This document shows, piece after piece, positions 1 to 7,862 of a stretch of 64,000 bases of DNA. Position 1 is the first letter of the stretch. Each line of letters begins with the position of its first letter. Origin of the DNA: an uncultured Pseudomonas sp. (GTDB taxonomy: Bacteria; Pseudomonadota; Gammaproteobacteria; Pseudomonadales; Pseudomonadaceae); the NCBI GenBank assembly GCA_943912755.1, contig CALTWF010000011.1, positions 1 to 64,000 on the forward strand. The letters run 5' to 3'. The notes below the pieces were generated by a model. The model worked only from the letters and a program-made list of their open reading frames with translations, was not told the DNA's origin and made no database searches. Position numbers and translations under genes: made by a program.

Positions 1-53
1 GTACTCGGCTACGAACCGAGCGGTCACAGGTTCGAATCCTGTCGAGTGCACCA
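1..53 (+). tRNA. tRNA-Arg(ACG), 5' end cut by window edge
   Basis: The last 53 bases are identical to positions 154-206 of the complete tRNA downstream. They include the ACG anticodon loop, the T arm (GGTTCGAATCC) and the encoded CCA end. The 5' part lies outside the window. Confidence 0.95.
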
Positions 54-129
54 TAAAGAAGAAGCAAGTTTCATTGAAATTTGTTTCGGTTACAACCAGA
101 GGTGATCTGGTCCATCAAGTACCAACCCT

Positions 130-206
130 GCACTCGTAGCTCAGCTGGATAGAGTACTCGGCTACGAACCGAGCGGTCACAGGTTCGAATCCTGTCGAGT
201 GCACCA
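130..206 (+). tRNA. tRNA-Arg(ACG)
   Basis: A full 77-nt cloverleaf. The acceptor GCACTCG pairs with CGAGTGC before the encoded ACCA, the anticodon loop CTACGAA gives ACG, and the T loop is TTCGAAT. It is the second of two tandem copies separated by a 76-nt spacer, so both are probably cut from one precursor. The spacer holds a small hairpin (ACCAGA/TCTGGT) and nothing else recognisable. Confidence 0.97.
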
Positions 207-217
207 TATAAACGAAG

Positions 218-246
218 AGCCCGCCTTAATGGCGGGCTTTTTGTTT
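218..246 (+). terminator. Rho-independent terminator after the tRNA-Arg pair
   Basis: The stem AGCCCGCC/GGCGGGCT has a 5-nt loop and is followed by a T-rich run. It ends the tRNA transcript 11 nt after the CCA. Confidence 0.9.
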
Positions 247-581
247 TCCGCGATTTGTTGATCCCGATAAATAATTTGCCATCCATATGCCCGGGTCGCG
301 TGCTAATTTTTCTGTAGCACATGTGCTCTTTTTCGAGCGCTTGCCGTCGCATTGATGGATTCGGGAGTTTGCCGGTGTAATTTTCGCAAACGATTGTTTT
401 CACCGATATTTTCAGCCCCTGGCAGCTCAAGCGGTGTATGATTGCGCCCGTCAGCCCCGCCGGGGCTTGTGGAATACCACCATGGACTTACCCAGTAGTT
501 ACTTAAAAGCCTGTTTTGCCAATCACGATGTGACTGATTGATCCTCCCGGCGTGCCCCGCTGCTGGGAGTGGAGCTCGCCT
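247..581 (+). promoter_or_regulatory. 335-nt leader/intergenic region upstream of mgtE
   Basis: There is no standard-size gene here. A compact hairpin (AGCCCC-GCC-GGGGCT, 453-467) is followed by a possible 19-codon reading frame (482-541), and mgtE starts 40 nt further on. Long leaders with a short peptide are a known way of controlling Mg2+ transporters (mgtA with mgtL in enterics). Any such role here is inference. Confidence 0.35.
482..541 (+). CDS. Possible 19-aa leader peptide upstream of mgtE
   Basis: An ATG opens a 19-codon frame (MDLPSSYLKACFANHDVTD) that ends in TGA at 539-541, 40 nt before the mgtE start and 15 nt after a GC-rich hairpin. The upstream GTGGAA is only a weak ribosome site. 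It was too short for routine gene finding. Nothing in the peptide is recognisable, so it may be a chance frame. Confidence 0.25.
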   Translation: MDLPSSYLKACFANHDVTD

Positions 582-2024
582 ATGACTGAAATCGAAGCAA
601 AAAAAACGCAAGAAAGCTTGCAGGACCGCCTCGCCCAGGTGGTCGAGCTGCTGCAGCGTCAGCGCCTGGTCGAAGACCTGACCCATCGTCAGGAAGGCGC
701 CCACAACGATCACGTAGAAAGCTTTGTCCACCGGCAGAACCTAGTCGAGCTGCAGCGCAAGCTCGATGATCTGCACTCCGCTGACGTCGCCTACATTCTC
801 GAAGCGCTCCCCCTCGATGACCGCCTGACCGTATGGCAACTGGTCAAGGCCGAGCGCGACGGTGACATCCTCCTCGAAGTTTCCGACTCGGTCCGTGAAA
901 CCCTGATCGCCGACATGGACGATCATGAGTTGCTCGCCGCCGCCAAGGAGATGGACGCCGACGAACTGGCCGACCTCGCCCCCGAGCTGCCCCGCGACGT
1001 CGTCCACGAGCTGATGGAGACCCTCGACGCCCAGCAGCGCGAGCGTGTGCGCTCGGCACTGAGCTACGACGAGGAGCAGGTCGGTGCGCTGATGGACTTC
1101 GAGATGGTCACCATCCGTGAAGACGTCAGCCTGGAAGTGGTGTTGCGCTACCTGCGCCGCCTGAAGGAGCTGCCGAACCACACTGACAAGCTGTTCGTCG
1201 TCGACTACGAAGGCATTCTCAAGGGTGTGCTGCCGATCAAGCGCCTGCTGGTCAATGATCCGGACAAGCAGGTTGCCGAGGTAATGGCCAGTGACCCGGT
1301 CAGCTTCCACCCTGAAGAAGACGCCTATGACGCCGCCCAGGCCTTCGAACGTTACGACCTGGTATCGGCCCCGGTGGTGGACAAGAATGATCGCTTGATC
1401 GGCCGTCTGACCATCGACGAGATGGTCGACCTGATTCGTGAGGAGAGCGAAAGCGAAGTGCTGAACATGGCCGGTCTGCGCGAAGAGGAAGACATCTTCG
1501 CCTCGGTCTGGCGCTCGTTGCGCAACCGTTGGGCCTGGTTGGCCATCAACCTGATCACGGCGTTCGTGGCGTCGCGGGTGATCGGCCTGTTCGAAGGCTC
1601 GATCGAGAAGCTGGTAGCCCTGGCGGCGCTGATGCCGATCGTTGCCGGCATTGGTGGCAACTCCGGTAACCAGACCATCACCATGATTGTCCGTGCCATG
1701 GCGCTCGATCAGGTCAGCCCCGGCAATACCTCACGCTTGATGCGCAAGGAGCTGGGGGTCGCGCTGCTCAATGGCTTGATCTGGGGCGGTGTGATCGGGG
1801 TGGTGGCCTTCCTGCTGTATGGCAGTTGGTCGCTGGGTGTGGTGATGACGGCGGCCATGACGTTGAACCTGTTGTTGGCCGCGTTCATGGGTGTGTTCAT
1901 CCCGATGACCTTGACTCGCCTGGGACGTGACCCAGCCATGGGCTCCAGCGTAATGATCACGGCGGTGACCGACAGTGGTGGTTTCTTTATTTTCCTGGGC
2001 CTTGCCACGGTGTTCTTGCTGTAA
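582..2024 (+). CDS. mgtE: Magnesium transporter MgtE
   Basis: This is an inner-membrane Mg2+ channel of the MgtE family, 480 aa, the usual size. The cytosolic N-domain (about residues 30-135) is followed by a CBS-domain pair (about 140-265), which in this family senses internal Mg2+. About five membrane helices follow (315-480) and carry the family signature PIVAGIGGNSGNQT near residue 351. The ATG at 582 is chosen because GGAG lies 7 nt upstream; an in-frame ATG at 552 would add ten residues not typical of the family. The gene stands alone between the tRNA-Arg pair and a terminator at 2043. In P. aeruginosa MgtE also influences virulence-gene control, which the sequence does not show here. 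Confidence 0.95.
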   Translation: MTEIEAKKTQESLQDRLAQVVELLQRQRLVEDLTHRQEGAHNDHVESFVHRQNLVELQRKLDDLHSADVAYILEALPLDDRLTVWQLVKAERDGDILLEVSDSVRETLIADMDDHELLAAAKEMDADELADLAPELPRDVVHELMETLDAQQRERVRSALSYDEEQVGALMDFEMVTIREDVSLEVVLRYLRRLKELPNHTDKLFVVDYEGILKGVLPIKRLLVNDPDKQVAEVMASDPVSFHPEEDAYDAAQAFERYDLVSAPVVDKNDRLIGRLTIDEMVDLIREESESEVLNMAGLREEEDIFASVWRSLRNRWAWLAINLITAFVASRVIGLFEGSIEKLVALAALMPIVAGIGGNSGNQTITMIVRAMALDQVSPGNTSRLMRKELGVALLNGLIWGGVIGVVAFLLYGSWSLGVVMTAAMTLNLLLAAFMGVFIPMTLTRLGRDPAMGSSVMITAVTDSGGFFIFLGLATVFLL

Positions 2025-2042
2025 AGGCGCTACCGCCAGAAA

Positions 2043-2067
2043 AGCCAGCTTGGAGCTGGCTTTTTTG
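2043..2067 (+). terminator. Rho-independent terminator of mgtE
   Basis: The perfect stem AGCCAGCT/AGCTGGCT with a TGG loop is followed by six T residues, 19 nt after the mgtE stop. Confidence 0.9.
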
Positions 2068-2081
2068 TGTGCGCCGAAAAG

Positions 2082-2115
2082 CAAAACGCCCGGTGGGGCA
2101 GCACCGGGCGTTTTG
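2082..2115 (-). terminator. Terminator of amrZ (readable on both strands)
   Basis: A 14-bp perfect stem (CAAAACGCCCGGTG/CACCGGGCGTTTTG) with a short loop lies 27 nt beyond the amrZ stop. It is flanked by A/T runs, so it could work in both directions between mgtE and amrZ. Confidence 0.85.
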
Positions 2116-2141
2116 TAGCGAAGCGAGTTTCAGTGAAGAGA

Positions 2142-2468
2142 TCAGGACGCGTCTGCGGCCATTTCGACGTCATGGGCAATCAATGCAACCAGGGCGTTTT
2201 GCTGACGATGGGAGAGTTGACGGAAGCGTTGCAGCAGCTCGCGCTCATGCAGGGACAGTTCCGGGCTGTCCAGACGCATGCTCAGCTCGTCGCCCAGTGC
2301 GCCTTCCTGGATCAGGCTCTGTTCCAGGCGGGCAATGATCTCGGAGTTCATGCTGCGGTGGTGGTTACGCGCAACCTCGGCAATGCGCTCACGCATTCCG
2401 TCAGGCAGGCGGACGACGAATTTGTCTGCGGTGCGGCTTGAGTAGATAGCCTGTTTCATTGGGCGCAT
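2142..2468 (-). CDS. amrZ: AmrZ-type ribbon-helix-helix (Arc family) transcriptional regulator
   Basis: A 108-aa DNA-binding protein, the same length as P. aeruginosa AmrZ and very close to it as remembered. The core [20 protein letters not shown] (residues about 10-29) supplies the beta-strand that reads DNA. The following helix contains [16 protein letters not shown], typical of Arc/MetJ-like folds, and the C-terminal tail would support oligomerisation. AmrZ in pseudomonads controls alginate, cyclic-di-GMP and flagellar genes, often as a repressor of motility. The start is uncertain by three codons (MRPM or MKQA), and no strong ribosome site is visible. The gene is single, with its own terminator and a long divergent upstream region. 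Confidence 0.92.
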   Translation of the reverse strand: MRPMKQAIYSSRTADKFVVRLPDGMRERIAEVARNHHRSMNSEIIARLEQSLIQEGALGDELSMRLDSPELSLHERELLQRFRQLSHRQQNALVALIAHDVEMAADAS

Positions 2469-2650
2469 ATAATTGACCGGTTTAGTTCAGGGGAAGCGGT
2501 TCTTGAAGTTGGCCGCGCGATGAGACTAGGACCATCGAGGCGGTCAAATGTTCAACCTGAATTGTGAATGAGGTCGCAATGATGCCTCATTGTCGCCGGT
2601 TCCTTGGCGTCAATTCTGTGACAAATATTGAACCGGGTAGAGGCTTTTTG

Positions 2651-2680
2651 CCAGTACCAATTATCAGAAATGAGTACTGG
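2651..2680. promoter_or_regulatory. Inverted repeat between amrZ and phnN, candidate AmrZ or other operator
   Basis: CCAGTAC (2651-2657) and GTACTGG (2674-2680) form a perfect 7-bp inverted repeat with 16 nt between. The left arm continues a TTTTTGCCAGTAC string resembling the GCC-containing sites reported for AmrZ. It lies about 180 nt upstream of amrZ, where autoregulation would be plausible. Apart from this repeat and the phnN leader, I see no other feature in the 370-nt gap 2469-2838. Confidence 0.35.
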
Positions 2681-2760
2681 TTTGAAAAGATTTGATTCAG
2701 CATCCTCTCCGATTCAGCCACCTTTTTGACTGTCGAGAACGACCAGCGAAAAGGTCACGG

Positions 2761-2838
2761 AAAGCGCCTAAAATAGCTGCGCTTTTCCTATCTATGAGCA
2801 TAGTGGCTATGCAGCATGACGCAAGGGGCGAGCCCCTT
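2761..2838 (+). promoter_or_regulatory. Structured leader of phnN: three consecutive hairpins, the last hiding the ribosome site
   Basis: Three inverted repeats occur in tandem: AAAGCG/CGCTTT (2761-2785), GCATAG-TGG-CTATGC (2798-2812) and AAGGGG-CGAG-CCCCTT (2823-2838). The last abuts the ATG at 2839 and its left arm, AAGGGG, is the only good Shine-Dalgarno sequence. Pairing would block initiation, which suggests translational control. Confidence 0.4.
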
Positions 2839-3411
2839 ATGCACACCCGCGGACGACTGATTTACCTGATGGGCCCTTCGGGTTCGGGCAAGGACAGTCT
2901 CATCGACCAGGCAAGGCCTGCATTGGCTGCGCTGGGCGTGGCGATCGTGCGGCGGGTGATTACGCGTTCTGCCGAGGCGGTGGGCGAAGAGGCGCTTAGT
3001 GTATCGCTTCAGCAGTTCCTTGCGCTACGCGGGCAGGGGGCATTTGCGCTGGACTGGCGGGCTAACGGCCTGTGCTATGGCATTCCTGCCGAAATCGACG
3101 GCTGGCTGGACGAAGGTCGTTGGGTTTTGCTCAACGGCTCGCGTGCGCATTTGCAGGCTGCTCGTGAAAAGTATCCCGATCTGCTGCCGATTCTGCTGAC
3201 GGTTACGTCGGATGTGCTGCGGTGGCGTCTGGAAAGTCGCGCTCGGGAATCGGCGCAAGAAATAGAACAGCGTCTGTTGCGCAACCAGATAATCCCTGGT
3301 GAGCTGGGCGCTGACGTGCGTTACCTGGACAACTCGACCAGCCTGGAGCAAGCAGCCAAGCGTCTGCTGATGCTCTTGCAGGAAGCTGGCCTGCCTGGTC
3401 AGAACGAATAG
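2839..3411 (+). CDS. phnN: Ribose 1,5-bisphosphate phosphokinase PhnN
   Basis: PhnN phosphorylates ribose 1,5-bisphosphate to PRPP, the last step that recycles the sugar left by carbon-phosphorus lyase. The 190-aa product begins like the family (RGRLIYLMGPSGSGKDS), with the Walker A P-loop at residues 11-19, and has guanylate-kinase-like features through to LRNQIIPGELGADVRYLDNS. An in-frame upstream extension exists (ATGs at 2794 and 2809, ORF opening at 2692), but the family normally starts here and AAGGGG lies 10 nt upstream. No other phn gene is nearby, so it may serve PRPP or phosphonate metabolism at a distance. It overlaps the convergent small gene by 13 nt. Confidence 0.85.
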   Translation: MHTRGRLIYLMGPSGSGKDSLIDQARPALAALGVAIVRRVITRSAEAVGEEALSVSLQQFLALRGQGAFALDWRANGLCYGIPAEIDGWLDEGRWVLLNGSRAHLQAAREKYPDLLPILLTVTSDVLRWRLESRARESAQEIEQRLLRNQIIPGELGADVRYLDNSTSLEQAAKRLLMLLQEAGLPGQNE

Positions 3412-3629
3412 CGCTCCTGCTCCTGCACCCGGACAGGCTGAGCATGCACTTCGGTCGCCTGGCCCATGACGGCCGGGCGAGCCTGCATCGAGGTGCGGTA
3501 GTCAAGCGAATGGGACGGCGTCTTGGCGGGCATCAGGCCCATGACTATCACGGCGGTCAGGGCCAGGGCATTGAGGGCGAGCAGGGCATGGGTCATGGCG
3601 GGTTTCCAGGGCTGTGGGGTCGTCAGCAT
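3399..3629 (-). CDS. Small single-span membrane protein, unknown function
   Basis: A 76-aa protein that I do not recognise. Residues about 11-32 (MTHALLALNALALTAVIVMG) form one hydrophobic membrane segment. A hydrophilic tail of about 45 residues follows and would face one side of the inner membrane. The ATG at 3629 is preferred because AAGG lies 7 nt upstream; a start 22 codons earlier lacks one. Its 3' end overlaps phnN tail-to-tail by 13 nt. There are no cysteines or enzyme motifs. Confidence 0.6.
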   Translation of the reverse strand: MLTTPQPWKPAMTHALLALNALALTAVIVMGLMPAKTPSHSLDYRTSMQARPAVMGQATEVHAQPVRVQEQERYSF

Positions 3630-3823
3630 TCCATTACCTTTTCTCGAGCACGCGCCATGCCAGATGAGAAATATAGAATTTATCTTGTAAATCAATAACT
3701 TATAAAAGGAATGCCACTAAGTTTTCGTGCATCATGCAATGATGGCCTTATGCTGTATTGCAAAGTGCACGATTATCCTCCGAGCTCCGCGCCCGATGGC
3801 AGGCAAAAAGCCCGATTCACGGA

Positions 3824-3852
3824 ATGACAAATACTTCCCCGCTGGTTAACAT
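3824..3852 (+). promoter_or_regulatory. Sigma70-type promoter for tRNA-Arg(CCT)
   Basis: ATGACA (3824-3829), a 17-nt spacer and TAACAT (3847-3852). The predicted start would be about 33 nt before the tRNA. Confidence 0.5.
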
Positions 3853-3891
3853 GCACGCCTTCCGCCGCGCGACGCCCGTTGCCGGCTCAGG

Positions 3892-3968
3892 GTCTCAGTA
3901 GCTCAATTGGATAGAGCATCCCCCTCCTAAGGGGAAGGTTGGCAGTTCGAACCTGCCCTGGGACACCA
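3892..3968 (+). tRNA. tRNA-Arg(CCT)
   Basis: A 77-nt cloverleaf. The acceptor GTCTCAG pairs with CTGGGAC with one G-T wobble and is followed by ACCA. The anticodon stem CCCCT/AGGGG carries the loop with anticodon CCT, and the T loop is TTCGAAC. It is a single copy, 13 nt before the end of the convergent marR-type gene. Confidence 0.96.
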
Positions 3969-3981
3969 CTCAAGTAAACCA

Positions 3982-4425
3982 TCACCCCGTCATCGACACC
4001 CCGCCCAGCGCCTGATTCACCGCCAGCCATCCCTGTACCGCCGCTTCCCCGGCCTCATCGAAAGCCCGTTCGAGCAACTTCACCTGCTCCCTGCGCAGCG
4101 CCTGTTCCAGTCGTGCGCCTTCCATGGTCAGTTCCAGCAGGCGTTTACGCTTGTCGGTCTGCGAAGCCACGCTGTCCACCAGATGCATTTCCATCAACTG
4201 CCGCAACGGCGTATTCAGCGCCTGCTTGCTCACCCCAAGCACGCCAAGCAGTTCCTTCACGCTCAGGTTCGGATAGCGGGCGATGAAGAACAGGATGCGC
4301 TGGTGCACCCGGCTCAGCCCTTTGCGTTCGAGCATTTCGTCCGCCTTGCTGGTGAAGGCCTGGTAGCCGAAGAAAAAGGCTTCCATCGCCAGTTGCTGCG
4401 AGGCGGTGTTCTTTAGGTCAATCAT
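3982..4425 (-). CDS. MarR-family transcriptional regulator
   Basis: A 147-aa winged-helix regulator. The recognition segment LSVKELLGVLGVSKQALNTPLRQLMEMHLV (about residues 54-83) and the wing DKRKRLLELT are typical of MarR proteins, which dimerise through their terminal helices and usually respond to small ligands. AGGAAG lies 7 nt upstream of the ATG. It is transcribed divergently from an aminotransferase gene. The 73-81-nt gap between them contains a GTCAA-N5-TTGAC palindrome, so control of itself and the aminotransferase is likely. The ligand is unknown. Confidence 0.9.
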   Translation of the reverse strand: MIDLKNTASQQLAMEAFFFGYQAFTSKADEMLERKGLSRVHQRILFFIARYPNLSVKELLGVLGVSKQALNTPLRQLMEMHLVDSVASQTDKRKRLLELTMEGARLEQALRREQVKLLERAFDEAGEAAVQGWLAVNQALGGVSMTG

Positions 4426-4458
4426 ATTGACACTTCCTGAAAGGCTGACGTAATTTCG

Positions 4459-4473
4459 GTCAACAAGTTTGAC
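4459..4473. promoter_or_regulatory. Palindromic operator candidate (MarR-type) between divergent genes
   Basis: GTCAA (4459-4463), CAAGT, TTGAC (4469-4473): a 15-bp palindrome in the gap between the marR-type gene and the aminotransferase gene. Its size and position fit a MarR dimer site. Confidence 0.45.
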
Positions 4474-4506
4474 TCATTCGCCACTGCCTCGCTATCGGTG
4501 CTGCCC

Positions 4507-5667
4507 ATGCCTTTCTCCGAACGTGCTTCTCGCCTCAAAGGTTCCCTGATCCGTGAAATCCTCGCTGCGGCGCAGCGCCCGGAAGTCATGTCGTTTGCCG
4601 GAGGACTGCCGGCGCAAAACATGTTGCCAGCCCTGGACTGGACGGATATGCCGGTGTCCATGGGCCAATACGGCATGAGCGAAGGCGAGCCGGCGTTGCG
4701 CGAGTTGCTGGCCGCCGAAGCCCGTGCCCTGGATATTCCGTGCGAGGCCAGCCAGGTGCTGGTGGTCAGTGGTTCGCAGCAGGCCCTTGATCTGGCCAGC
4801 AAGCTGTACATCGACAAGGGCACCGAGGTCCTTCTGGAGGCACCGACCTACCTGGCCGCGCTGCAGAGCTTCCAGTTCTTCGGCGCCGATTGTATCGGTG
4901 TACCGCAGGAGAGCGACGGGCCGGACCTGGATGCGTTGCGCCAGCGCCTGCAGACCTGCCGTCCCGCCTTCGTCTACTTGATTCCGACCTTCCAGAATCC
5001 CTCCGGTGTCTGCTACAGCGAGCGCAAGCGCGACGCTGTAGCAGCGCTGCTAGACGAGTTCGGCGTCACCCTGATCGAAGACGAGCCCTACCGCGAGTTG
5101 AGCTATGACGGGGTCAACGCGCGGCCGATCGCCAGTCGTCTGAAGCGGGCCAGCTGGATCTACACCGGCACCGTATCCAAGATCCTGCTCCCGGGCCTAC
5201 GGGTCGGCTACCTGATCGCCAGCCCGGATCTGTTCCCGCACCTGCTGCGCCTCAAGCAGGCGGCCGACCTGCATACCAACCGGATGGGGCAATGGCAGGC
5301 CTTGCAGTGGCTGGGTAGCGAGCGCTTCCAGCAGCACCTGGACGAGCTGCGAGGCTACTACCGGGTGCGCCGGGATGCCTTCCAGGCCGCATTGCTCACT
5401 CACTTCGCCGACCTGGCCGACTGGAACCTGCCCAACGGCGGTCTGTTTTTCTGGCTGACCCTGAAGCAACCGCTCGACACCCGCACCTTGCTCGACGCCG
5501 CGCTTGCCGCAGACGTGGCGTTCATGCCGGGCGAGCCGTTCTTCGCTGACCCTGAGGCGAACAAAGGCCACCTGCGGCTGAACTTCAGCCATGTCGACCC
5601 CGGTTCGCTGGACGAGGGCTTGCGCCGGCTGGCGGAGGTGGTGCGCGGAGTCAATACAGCTATTTGA
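4507..5667 (+). CDS. PLP-dependent aminotransferase of the MocR/2-aminoadipate (LysN) type
   Basis: A fold-type I aminotransferase of 386 aa. Recognisable segments are the N-terminal VMSFAGGLPAQNMLP, the substrate loop YGMSEGEPALRELLA, VSGSQQALDL, FQNPSGVCYS, EDEPYRELSY, and the PLP-lysine motif GTVSKILLPGLRVGY (about residues 222-236), followed by the C-terminal RLNFSHVDPG. Relatives transfer amino groups from amino acids such as 2-aminoadipate or aromatic or branched residues to 2-oxoglutarate. The true substrate cannot be read from sequence. A GTG at 4498 could add three residues; neither start has a clear ribosome site. It is divergent from a MarR regulator that probably controls it. Confidence 0.88.
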   Translation: MPFSERASRLKGSLIREILAAAQRPEVMSFAGGLPAQNMLPALDWTDMPVSMGQYGMSEGEPALRELLAAEARALDIPCEASQVLVVSGSQQALDLASKLYIDKGTEVLLEAPTYLAALQSFQFFGADCIGVPQESDGPDLDALRQRLQTCRPAFVYLIPTFQNPSGVCYSERKRDAVAALLDEFGVTLIEDEPYRELSYDGVNARPIASRLKRASWIYTGTVSKILLPGLRVGYLIASPDLFPHLLRLKQAADLHTNRMGQWQALQWLGSERFQQHLDELRGYYRVRRDAFQAALLTHFADLADWNLPNGGLFFWLTLKQPLDTRTLLDAALAADVAFMPGEPFFADPEANKGHLRLNFSHVDPGSLDEGLRRLAEVVRGVNTAI

Positions 5668-5690
5668 GAATTTGTACACAAAATCACTGC

Positions 5691-5718
5691 TAAAGATTCA
5701 CCGGGGTCCGGCCGAAAA
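5691..5718 (+). promoter_or_regulatory. Sigma28 (FliA)-like promoter of the chemoreceptor gene
   Basis: TAAAGATT (5691-5698) and GCCGAAAA (5711-5718). The TAAA to GCCG spacing is 16, one more than the usual 15. It lies 66 nt before the chemoreceptor ATG, a gene class normally under FliA. Confidence 0.55.
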
Positions 5719-5783
5719 ACAAAAGATGGCAAGTTGCCATTACTTGACTACTTGCTCAACTTTTAGCGGATTGTGACCCCTGT

Positions 5784-7724
5784 ATGAAAATAAAAACCAA
5801 GCTCGCCCTTGCCTTCATATCTGTCGCCATCCTCCCGGTCAGCCTGGTCGGAATCATCTCAGTCAGCAACACCAGGTCTGACGCGGTCAGCCAGTTCCTC
5901 GACAGCAGCACTCGTGAAATCCGTCAGATCGACGGCAACATGCGCCAGTTCTTCGACGGCACGTTGCAAAACGTCGATCAGATGGCCAAGGACCCTGTAT
6001 ACACCTCTGTAACCAGCCTGAAACATTACGCAGGCCCCGACGCCGCGCAGCAGCCGCTGCCGGATAGCGCGAAACAGGTCATCGCCCGGTTCGCCCAATA
6101 CGGCGAGACCCACCCGGCCGCCGCCATCCTTTCCATCGGCCTGGAGGACGGCAGCTACGCCAAATGGCCGGATGATCCCAAGCTGGCCAACTACGACCCG
6201 CGCACCCGCCCCTGGTACAAGGCGGCCATGGCCAGCCCGGGCAAGACCGTGCGTACCGCGGCCTACTACTACGACAAGGATGATGTGGCGCTGGTCGGCA
6301 CCGCCCGGGCCATGCTCGATGAGGCGGGCAAGGCCAAGGGCGTGTTCGTGGTCAGCGTGTCGTTGAAGAACCTCACCGAGCTGGTCAAGAGCATCAAGCT
6401 GGGCGACAGCGGCTACGTGATGTTGATCGAGAACGACACCGTGCTGGTCGACCCGCGCGACAGCGCCCACAGCTTCAAACCGCTCAAGGATCTGGGCGAG
6501 CCCTATGCCAAGCTCGCCGCCACTACCCAGGGCTCCACCGAAGTGGAGATCGGCGGCGTCCGCTACATGGCCAATGTCTGGACCTCGCCAGGCCTGGGCT
6601 GGCGCTTCGTCGGCCTGATCGAGCACAAGGAAGTCATGGCCACCGCCACCCGCATGACCTGGCTCACCGCCGCGATCGTCGCGGTGCTGGCGCTGCTCTT
6701 CGCGGTGATCGCCGCGGCCTTCTCGAAAATCATCGTCAAGCCGATCGGCCAGGTCAGCAGCGGCTTGCAATCGATCGCCGAAGGCGAGGGCGATCTGCGC
6801 CAGGACCTGAAGGTTCACGGCAAGGACGAAACCGCGGAGCTGGCCGGCTGGTTCAACAAGTTCCTCGCCGCCATCCGCCAGTTGATCCAGCGCATCGGCG
6901 CGGCCTCGACCAACCTGCACGATGCCTCGCGGGCCAACAGCGAAATGGCCGGCAACATGAACGAGGCGGCCGGTCGCCAGCGCGAGGCGGTGGAACTGGT
7001 CTCCACCGCATTCAACGAAATGGTCGCCACCGCCAACGAAGTGGCGCGTTCCTGCAGCAGCGCCGCCGACTCCGCCGAGAGCGGCCATCGCCGGGTCGCC
7101 GAGGGCAAGCAGCAGATCGAACTGACCACCGACAACGTCAACCGCCTGGGCAGCCGCCTGGTCGAGTCGTCCCAGGCCATGCTCGAACTGGAAGCCGGCA
7201 GCCGCAGCATCAACCAGATCCTCGGCACCATTCGCGGCATTGCCGAGCAGACCAACCTGCTGGCCTTGAACGCGGCGATCGAAGCGGCGCGGGCGGGTGA
7301 CCAGGGCCGTGGTTTTGCCGTGGTCGCCGACGAGGTGCGCGCGCTGGCCAAGCGTACCTCCGACTCCACCGGGGAAATCGACCAGTTGCTCAACAGCCTC
7401 GGCAGCAAGACCCAGGAAGTCTCGGAGAAGATGGAAAGCTGCCTGGACCTGTCCCGGGCCAGCGTCTCGTCCATCGAAAGCGCGCGTGACAGCTTCGAAG
7501 GCATCCAGCTCTCGGTCAACGAAATCCGCGACCAGAACCTGCAGATCTCGGCTGCCGCCGAAGAGCAGCACAGCGTCGCCGAGGAGATCAACCGGCATAT
7601 CCAGCAGATCTACGACGAGGCCCGGGTGGTCGAGCAACTGGCGGGGTCGGCGCGAGAGGATTCCGGGCGCCTGTCGGAGCTGTCGCAAGAGCTGCATACG
7701 CTGGTGGGGCGGTTCAAGTCCTGA
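5784..7724 (+). CDS. Methyl-accepting chemotaxis protein with periplasmic dCache domain
   Basis: An inner-membrane chemoreceptor of 646 aa. A first membrane helix (about 9-30) and a large periplasmic double-Cache sensor (about 35-280) are followed by a second helix (about 290-312), a HAMP domain (313-365) and a cytoplasmic signalling domain. The hairpin tip [33 protein letters not shown] starts near residue 488 and binds CheA/CheW. The sensor has [12 protein letters not shown] followed by YYYDKDD, resembling the ligand motif of amino-acid and amine-binding dCache receptors, so such a ligand is a reasonable guess. No CheR/CheB-tethering pentapeptide is seen at the C-terminus (LVGRFKS). It is monocistronic, with a FliA-like promoter upstream. 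Confidence 0.93.
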   Translation: MKIKTKLALAFISVAILPVSLVGIISVSNTRSDAVSQFLDSSTREIRQIDGNMRQFFDGTLQNVDQMAKDPVYTSVTSLKHYAGPDAAQQPLPDSAKQVIARFAQYGETHPAAAILSIGLEDGSYAKWPDDPKLANYDPRTRPWYKAAMASPGKTVRTAAYYYDKDDVALVGTARAMLDEAGKAKGVFVVSVSLKNLTELVKSIKLGDSGYVMLIENDTVLVDPRDSAHSFKPLKDLGEPYAKLAATTQGSTEVEIGGVRYMANVWTSPGLGWRFVGLIEHKEVMATATRMTWLTAAIVAVLALLFAVIAAAFSKIIVKPIGQVSSGLQSIAEGEGDLRQDLKVHGKDETAELAGWFNKFLAAIRQLIQRIGAASTNLHDASRANSEMAGNMNEAAGRQREAVELVSTAFNEMVATANEVARSCSSAADSAESGHRRVAEGKQQIELTTDNVNRLGSRLVESSQAMLELEAGSRSINQILGTIRGIAEQTNLLALNAAIEAARAGDQGRGFAVVADEVRALAKRTSDSTGEIDQLLNSLGSKTQEVSEKMESCLDLSRASVSSIESARDSFEGIQLSVNEIRDQNLQISAAAEEQHSVAEEINRHIQQIYDEARVVEQLAGSAREDSGRLSELSQELHTLVGRFKS

Positions 7725-7736
7725 AACCGGCTCTCA

Positions 7737-7768
7737 CCCTGTGGGAGCCGGCTGCCGGCGATGGGCCA
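7737..7768 (+). repeat. Single REP-like palindrome
   Basis: CCCTGTGGGAGCCGGCTGCCGGCGATGGGCC resembles one arm of the paired REP elements found at three other places in this window, slightly degenerate. It lies just after the chemoreceptor stop. Confidence 0.6.
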
Positions 7769-7862
7769 TCGGCAACCGCGCAAGTTGCAAACTGATGGCC
7801 CTTTCAACCCCTTGTTTTCGCATAGCATTTTTCGCTTCTTGGACAGTAGGACGTTTCTCCAG

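Noticed and set aside
1..206. Tandem tRNA-Arg copies as attachment sites of an integrated element
   Set aside because: Only 76 nt lie between the copies and no integrase is nearby. Simple tandem duplication is sufficient.
5859..7697. 612-aa open frame on the minus strand across the chemoreceptor gene
   Set aside because: It is a GC-codon shadow of a clear chemoreceptor: no ribosome site, low-complexity translation and no recognisable domain.
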